Shown: one piece after another, positions 58,359 to 64,000 of the stretch
How the letters are laid out: each line of letters starts with the position of its first letter
Position numbering within the stretch: position 1 is the stretch's first letter
NCBI GenBank assembly: GCA_037833965.1
Contig: AP031358.1
Location: forward strand, 1,806,001-1,870,000
DNA: 64,000 bases
Reading direction: 5' to 3'
From: Marchantia polymorpha subsp. ruderalis
Lineage: Eukaryota; Streptophyta; Marchantiopsida; Marchantiales; Marchantiaceae
Notes under the pieces: model-generated
The model's database searches: none
What the model was told of the DNA's origin: nothing
Seen by the model: only the letters and a program-made list of their open reading frames with translations
Position numbers and translations under genes: made by a program

Positions 58359-61300
58359 GCAGTGGAACGCAGTACATCTCGGCAGATAGTACTGCGTAGA
58401 TGTGAATCATGACTTGCCTCAGCAGACTTGGATCCATCCCAGAACCGAGTGAAAAGACGGGTCGAATATACGCTGTTTATGGAAACTTGGTCCCACGTTA
58501 GATCTAGGACTACGTCGTCTGCCACCATCAACTGCAGACATGGTTGTTAGTAAACGCCGTCTTTTTCCAAAAAGGGATAGAACTGCGGGTATACAACGCC
58601 ACTGCATCTAACCAACTTTTAGTGTTCCTGATATTGTTTGACTGACAACTAGCTCTTGCTCACATGCATAGTACAGTACATTCAGTCGGGCCAGATTCTT
58701 ACTACAGTAGGAGACGAAGTTCGGGAACTCAAGACTGTCCTGCAATTGACTGGATCTTAAAAGGGGCATTGCGTCAAAATGTATATGACAAATTTTGGTA
58801 CACAATCAATTGATGTTACACTGTACGTAAAATAGTCACCCTGTATTCAACATCATAAAGAGCAGTTTTCTCAAAGCAGAGACTATCAATATAGATCTAG
58901 TAAAATACTTAACGTTTTCTATAAAAAATCATTTAGGTATTTGGGGAATTTTAATGAATAAAATGAAATATTCAGATTAACTTGATGTGTGCGCCTCGAA
59001 GACTGTGCTAAATTGAAATATGATTTTTTACATATTTCTTTTATTAAGAGATTTTAACTAAAATGTTCATATATATCAATTGCAGTAATACTTATTCTAT
59101 TGAGTACTAGCCCCCATGAAACCTATTCATTTCATCCCGTGCGACTGGAATTTCTTATATCCTTTGCTATATTACTTGGTCCCGAGTCGATCTACTTCAT
59201 TTAGCTGAAATTACATATTAGACCCATTCGTATTACCATTCCTATTTCATAGTTAAAAATAAAACATATATCGTTGGGTAAACGGAGAGGAGAGCGAGAC
59301 AAACCCAACTCCATTCCTGGAGTAGAGTTTTTCCCCTCGTAGATGACTGACGAGAGAAAACGGTGGTAATCACGCCTTCCTTTTGAAAAGGTTCATTATC
59401 AGCAAACATACAACAAAATAGTTATCAGAGAGAATAGTCACATGATTCGCAAAACATAAAACAAATGAACTGTTTACTGTCTTGTCTTTAAATAGTTTTT
59501 TCATGTATCTTTCGGCCTCAAAGCCAGTAACTTTTATAAAAGATGGAGTAAAACGTAGGATGGCAAAATCATAAGAACAAACTACGAAGCAAGGTCAAGG
59601 AAAGCATTGACGGAAGTCAAAGTAAAGTGAGAAAGTAACTTTCATGATAAATTTCCATCGCCTTGCACCTGCTTAAAAATCTCTAGCAATCAAATTGGTA
59701 ATTCTTATGAAAATTGGGAGTTTACAATGCATCCGTATCATAGACTCCTCTTCATTTATTTCTGTAGCTAGCCCACTTGAATTGGGGTATGAGTGTGTTG
59801 CATAAAAAGCTGAGAACAAAAAGATAATGAAAAATGTAATGCTTTCGGTTTCTTTATCAAATTCAGATCTAGTCTCAAATAGAGCTATGAACATCTCATC
59901 TCAAAGCCCCATGCAACTCATAGCACAAAGTCACTAATAAATTTATCAGCACCGCCCTCTAAAATACCATACATCTCCATCGCAATTCCAATGCAAACAT
60001 CTGCATACTGCAATTGTTCAACATTGCACATTGGACATTTTAACTATGGCAATAAGCTCCTCAACTTCTCAAGTAATGAGTTATTACCACCCGTAGTTGA
60101 ACCACTATACAGCTCTTCCAACCAAGCGTTAGAAGTCTATACTTACTAACATATTACAATTTAGCTCCATGTCTTCTTAACGCCAAATTTCTTTCAAGAT
60201 AACTATGTCAAATCAATATCTGTTAAAAAAATTCATATCTTTTATAGTCATATTTATCCATTACAATAGAAGATTGTGATCAAATATGCATACATTGCAA
60301 CATTTTGAAACTCACTTGTATTATATATAATATAGTGAAATGCACACATTATATCATGAAAAGTTAATTTTAAAAAAATGTCTCTCTATAATATTCTATA
60401 ACATTCAACAAGTATTATTCCTTCATATAATTATTCAATGCATATGCATATAATTTTGCTTCTAAGATTAAGATATTTCAACACAATTCTTAATGGATTA
60501 TTTTGTAGAAACAGAATACCATGTTACAGTGTAACACTAGTGTGATCAACATTGAAAAATATATAATTCTATCACATTTTGATCATAACATGAACTTGTG
60601 AAATTATTGAAATTATAAATTTTTCCATTTGAAAAATAAACATGCCGTGATTGATAAATATTTTGATTGTGTACAATGAATTATTAAGTGCTAGAATCAT
60701 GAGAACGTAATCATTTACAAAGGTGCTCTTGACCGGTACGCGGTTTGAAGGGCTTCATATAAACGATGAAAACAATTTGTACCCTAATACACACAATTCA
60801 ATGGTAACTCTGTTCAAGGTCACGATTTGATGATTTCAACAAAAAATTATGCATTTTGACTTCTTGTTCAATAAATTTCTCTATAGAATTTAAATAAATA
60901 TGACATAAAATTTTACATATCAAAAATATCCATAGACTTAATCTTGATATTTTTTGGACAAAATTTGCAATTAATAGATCTGATGCAATGCAAATAGATT
61001 TAAATTCAAAAAACTATTAGTATCATGAATTCCTTTCAAAGGTTGTGATATAATGCTAAAAAATCTATACTTTGAATAAGAAATTTTTTTGTGCTTCTTT
61101 ATCTGACTATCAAATTAGTTCAATTCTCAAGAAGATTTGATTTGTCATGAATATTTCTTTTTCTAAATGATATATTTTAATAAAAAGTGTATCTTGGGAG
61201 TCGAGTAGTATTCTACTCGACAATGCAGTCAAGGGAGAGGACATAGCTATTTACTATGGAGTTGTTCACTTGTCTCGTCATGCGGAAGTGCAATAATGTA

Positions 61301-61490
61301 ACAAGGCTTGTTGAGCTTGCTTTCTTAAAACCAAGGTCGTGCCACTAGAAATATATAAACAAGACATTTATTTACATCCCTCTATTTGTTCTTCCTCCCG
61401 TTGCATGTATAATATCTCTCTATCTAATCAGGATTGCCATGGCTTGAAGCACGCCATGCACATTGTGTATGTGCGCAGGCCAAGCGGTAA
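58359..61490. other. AT-rich intergenic block
   Basis: From about 58800 to 61430 the sequence is strongly AT-rich, with only short stop-dense frames; the longest, 59673-59894 minus, has no domain. I see no LTRs, terminal inverted repeats or RNA genes. A 9-bp perfect inverted repeat with a 4-base loop lies at 61200-61221. Confidence 0.6.
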
Positions 61491-61709
61491 GAAGCCAAAG
61501 ACATAATTTTTAAAACTGCGGCATCCGCATTGTGCGGCGCAGTTGCAGCCAAGCTGAAGCCGGAGATCTCAATCCTGCCCACCTTCGAAGGCAAGTATGG
61601 GGCCAACGGTCACATCCCGAACCTGGACTACTTCTGCTTCGAAACTGTGGCCTCCCATGGCCTTGGACGACGTCACCAGTTTCAGAACGCAGTGGGCGGT
61701 GAGATCTGA
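61491..61709 (+). pseudogene. Unidentified protein-like fragment (possible single exon or gene relic)
   Basis: Between a TAA at 61488 and a TGA at 61707 there is a 72-codon frame of higher GC than its surroundings. It has a protein-like composition and includes LKPEISILPTFEGKYGANG and HIPNLDYFCFETVASHG. A possible acceptor (gttgcag) precedes CCAAGCTGAAG at about 61549. I do not recognise the family and find no continuation on either side, so it could be an isolated exon, a transposed gene fragment or chance. Confidence 0.3.
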
Positions 61710-64000
61710 CCGTCCGATGGAGTTTCATTTTTCACCACAACTCCTCTTCTCGTTGGGTTTGTAAAGTGTCAATCTTAGAGGGCGTCATAGAGAAGGGGAG
61801 CTCCACGGGCATTGCCGAAAATAATCACACTTTCAATGTGGTCAAGAAATTCTTATTCACATTTTCCAATAATTATAGCTAAATTCATTTTAGTTTTTCC
61901 AACGATCGAAGCAAATAATAAAATAAACAAGATACGAGAAGACCCCCAAAGATGGTGGATGGATCAACCCAATTGGGCCTGGCCCCTAAGAATTCATAAT
62001 GAAAATATGTCCTGTTACACAGAAGATGTATATGAACTTCCTAGGTCTAAGAATCTATGTACTAAATGAGCATGAACCAATCACCAACGTGAGTGCTCAG
62101 TAGACTAACAACTGCATTTCGTGAAATAATAGATACACGTCCCATATTTATGGTCTGAAATATAAATAAAGGGAACCTCAATCCCTTTACTTGTATACTT
62201 GGCTCTTGCATACTCCCTCACCAGCCTGTGTCTACGTAGATGCCCAAAACTCCATATAAACACAAGGCTAGAATAAAAAAAATGGTCTTAAAACATAACG
62301 ATAAACATAGAGAATTTGAGGTTTTGAATCTCCACTAGGTGCTTGTACATAATATTTGTAATAAACCGTGTTCATAGTGGGTGATTGAAAGTGTTCAAAT
62401 TACTTGAAATGAAACAAATTGTATGTAAGGAAAATAATTTTATTGAATGAAAGTTCTCTTTTCCTTTTTCATTGGCTTGTTTCTGCTGCATGTAAAAACT
62501 TCACGGATCTATGATGAAATTTTTTACTATTTAGAGAGTCTTGTGCCGAGGGTAAATTCCACATCTTTTTGTACTCTAACGGATCCGTGGTTCTTGTCTT
62601 ATCTACATCGTGCTCTATCTTTTCCTAATAATAAAGATGAGGTCGATTATGCTTTGGAACGGTTGGTTGGGTCCTGAGCACAAGGCTTGAGTGCTCCGAA
62701 CCTCCACCATCTCATCCCTTTCCAAATTCCTATACAATAACGGCTGACGTAATAAGAGTCAGTAATAACACGTCGGCTATTACCAGGGCACCCCGAACCT
62801 ACAGAGTTGTAACTTTGGGATGCTGGACTTCAACCGTCAAGTCCTTGACTTGACTTCAAACTCAGGCTGGTCAAACAGATGGATAAGGCACCTGACCTGA
62901 GGAGTGTTAGGTGTGTTAGGAGTACCTCTGGTTAAGACAAAGCCTCTTTGGCCCTGGACCCCTCACGTCCAGGCTGATCACAGGTTCTGTTTCTTCCTCT
63001 CTGCCACTCTCATTTGTTGCACGTTCCTTGTTATGTGCACACTAGTAGTTGTCAGAGACCGAGTTTTTACCCTTAATTCTTACCGTCCGCTGCTTCTTTT
63101 CACTGCTTTCTGTTATTTTACTTTGTCCCTTATTTTAACCCTTCAGTCCTTGATCTGCAACTTCACCGGGTACCATGGCACCTTCCTCCCTACCGGGTTG
63201 TAGGCCCCCCTGCAGGGATTCCAGGAAGGTTGTCAGAGTAAAGTAGTGGGTCCCACATGTGGTCAAAACAGAGCGGGGATGGCTGAACTTTCGGAAAAGA
63301 CGAACAAGGCCAAGGCCAAAATCTGGCCAAAGGCAGGGGAAGCCGTTTGCAAAGGGGGGCAGGAAGGTTACTAATAAAAGAATTTATCAAATAATGCTGC
63401 AAAAAGGATGCGATGACCCCATCAAGCAGTTTATGGATGACACCAAAGGGGAAGATGGGGGAAGACTTGGTGAGGACCAAAGGCCAGCTTGGAGAGAGGG
63501 TTGGAGAATTTTTTGTGAACCCACGTCTATATAATCTTCATTGCAACAAAACATTCACTTTAACATAGGTAGTGAGCCAACTCCAACTTACCAGAATAAC
63601 CACGTGCAGACTAGGCCTAGGTTGTGCTCAACACCACTCAGGCCTAGTTCTTAATCTACACACTAGTGATTCTCTCGTATTCCCCAAGACGAGCAAGTTA
63701 CTTTTTCTCTTAGTTTCATCTGCTCCATGTAGGTTTAGGTGTTGCTTGCAGGGTAAAATAAATCTTTGGTATAATCAACAGCTTTTAGCTCCTCTACTGC
63801 TTGACTGTGTGTTGATCAAAAGGCTCATGAAGTCTTTTGGGTCAAAGTTTGGGCTCAATTACCAACCTAGTCATTGTGCCATGCCCCAAGGTTAGCCCCA
63901 CTGCAACTTTGTATATGAGGAGATTGTTTGACTTTTTTGCTTCCTCATAAGAATACTTTCCCGTATATACTTGTAAGGTTTGCTTGAATCATCCTCCTCC
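61710..64000. other. Right-end region with no identified gene
   Basis: 61710-62440 is AT-rich. 62447-62677 (+) is a 76-codon ORF with a hydrophobic, signal-peptide-like start (MKVLFSFFIGLFLLHV) but no family I know. 62680-63900 is of more balanced composition, with several short ORFs on the plus strand (62904-63203, 63259-63534, 63572-63895) that show no domain. The compositional change suggests a transposable element or part of a gene continuing past the window, but I see no LTR, primer-binding site or polymerase motif. Confidence 0.4.

Overview
The window is nuclear DNA of a seedless land plant (or a close streptophyte relative). It carries a chloroplast-targeted ABC1 kinase gene and plant-type tRNA genes next to a complete axonemal dynein heavy chain gene. 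Seed plants without swimming sperm do not keep axonemal dynein. Introns are many and mostly 80-500 bp, and gene spacing is moderate, which fits a bryophyte (liverwort or moss) better than a fern, cycad or Ginkgo with very long introns. I cannot name the species.

Layout. (1) 1573-5469 (+): ABC1K atypical kinase, 7 coding exons, 785 aa. (2) 7279-10223 (+): GEMIN2, an snRNP assembly factor, 4 coding exons, 813 aa, with a long low-complexity acidic insert. (3) 10224-14169: AT-rich intergenic DNA with a decayed Copia reverse-transcriptase scrap. (4) 14170-53353 (+): inner-arm axonemal dynein heavy chain of the DNAH10 (I1/f beta) type. I could follow 73 coding exons with compatible splice phases, giving about 4,650 aa. 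Its introns hold tRNA-Pro(AGG), tRNA-Ala(TGC), small tandem duplications and, inside the AAA3 module, a whole gene on the opposite strand. (5) 37148-39906 (-): that nested gene, a GH31 alpha-glucosidase whose motifs are of the bacterial type (WNDNNE). (6) 54579-55925 (-): VPS4/SKD1 ESCRT AAA ATPase in one uninterrupted ORF, convergent with the dynein gene. (7) 56-58.6 kb: VPS4 leader/promoter DNA and a 173-bp tandem duplication. (8) 58.6-64 kb: mostly AT-rich DNA with no gene I can identify, apart from one protein-like fragment near 61.6 kb.

The genes are not an operon or a functional cluster: plastid quinone/lipid regulation, spliceosomal snRNP assembly, sperm flagellar motility, sugar hydrolysis and endosomal sorting. 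I found no CRISPR, toxin or viral genes. The points most worth following are the bacterial-type GH31 gene nested antisense in a dynein intron, the in-frame 102-bp duplication that creates a second splice donor near the dynein C-terminus, and the enlarged GEMIN2.
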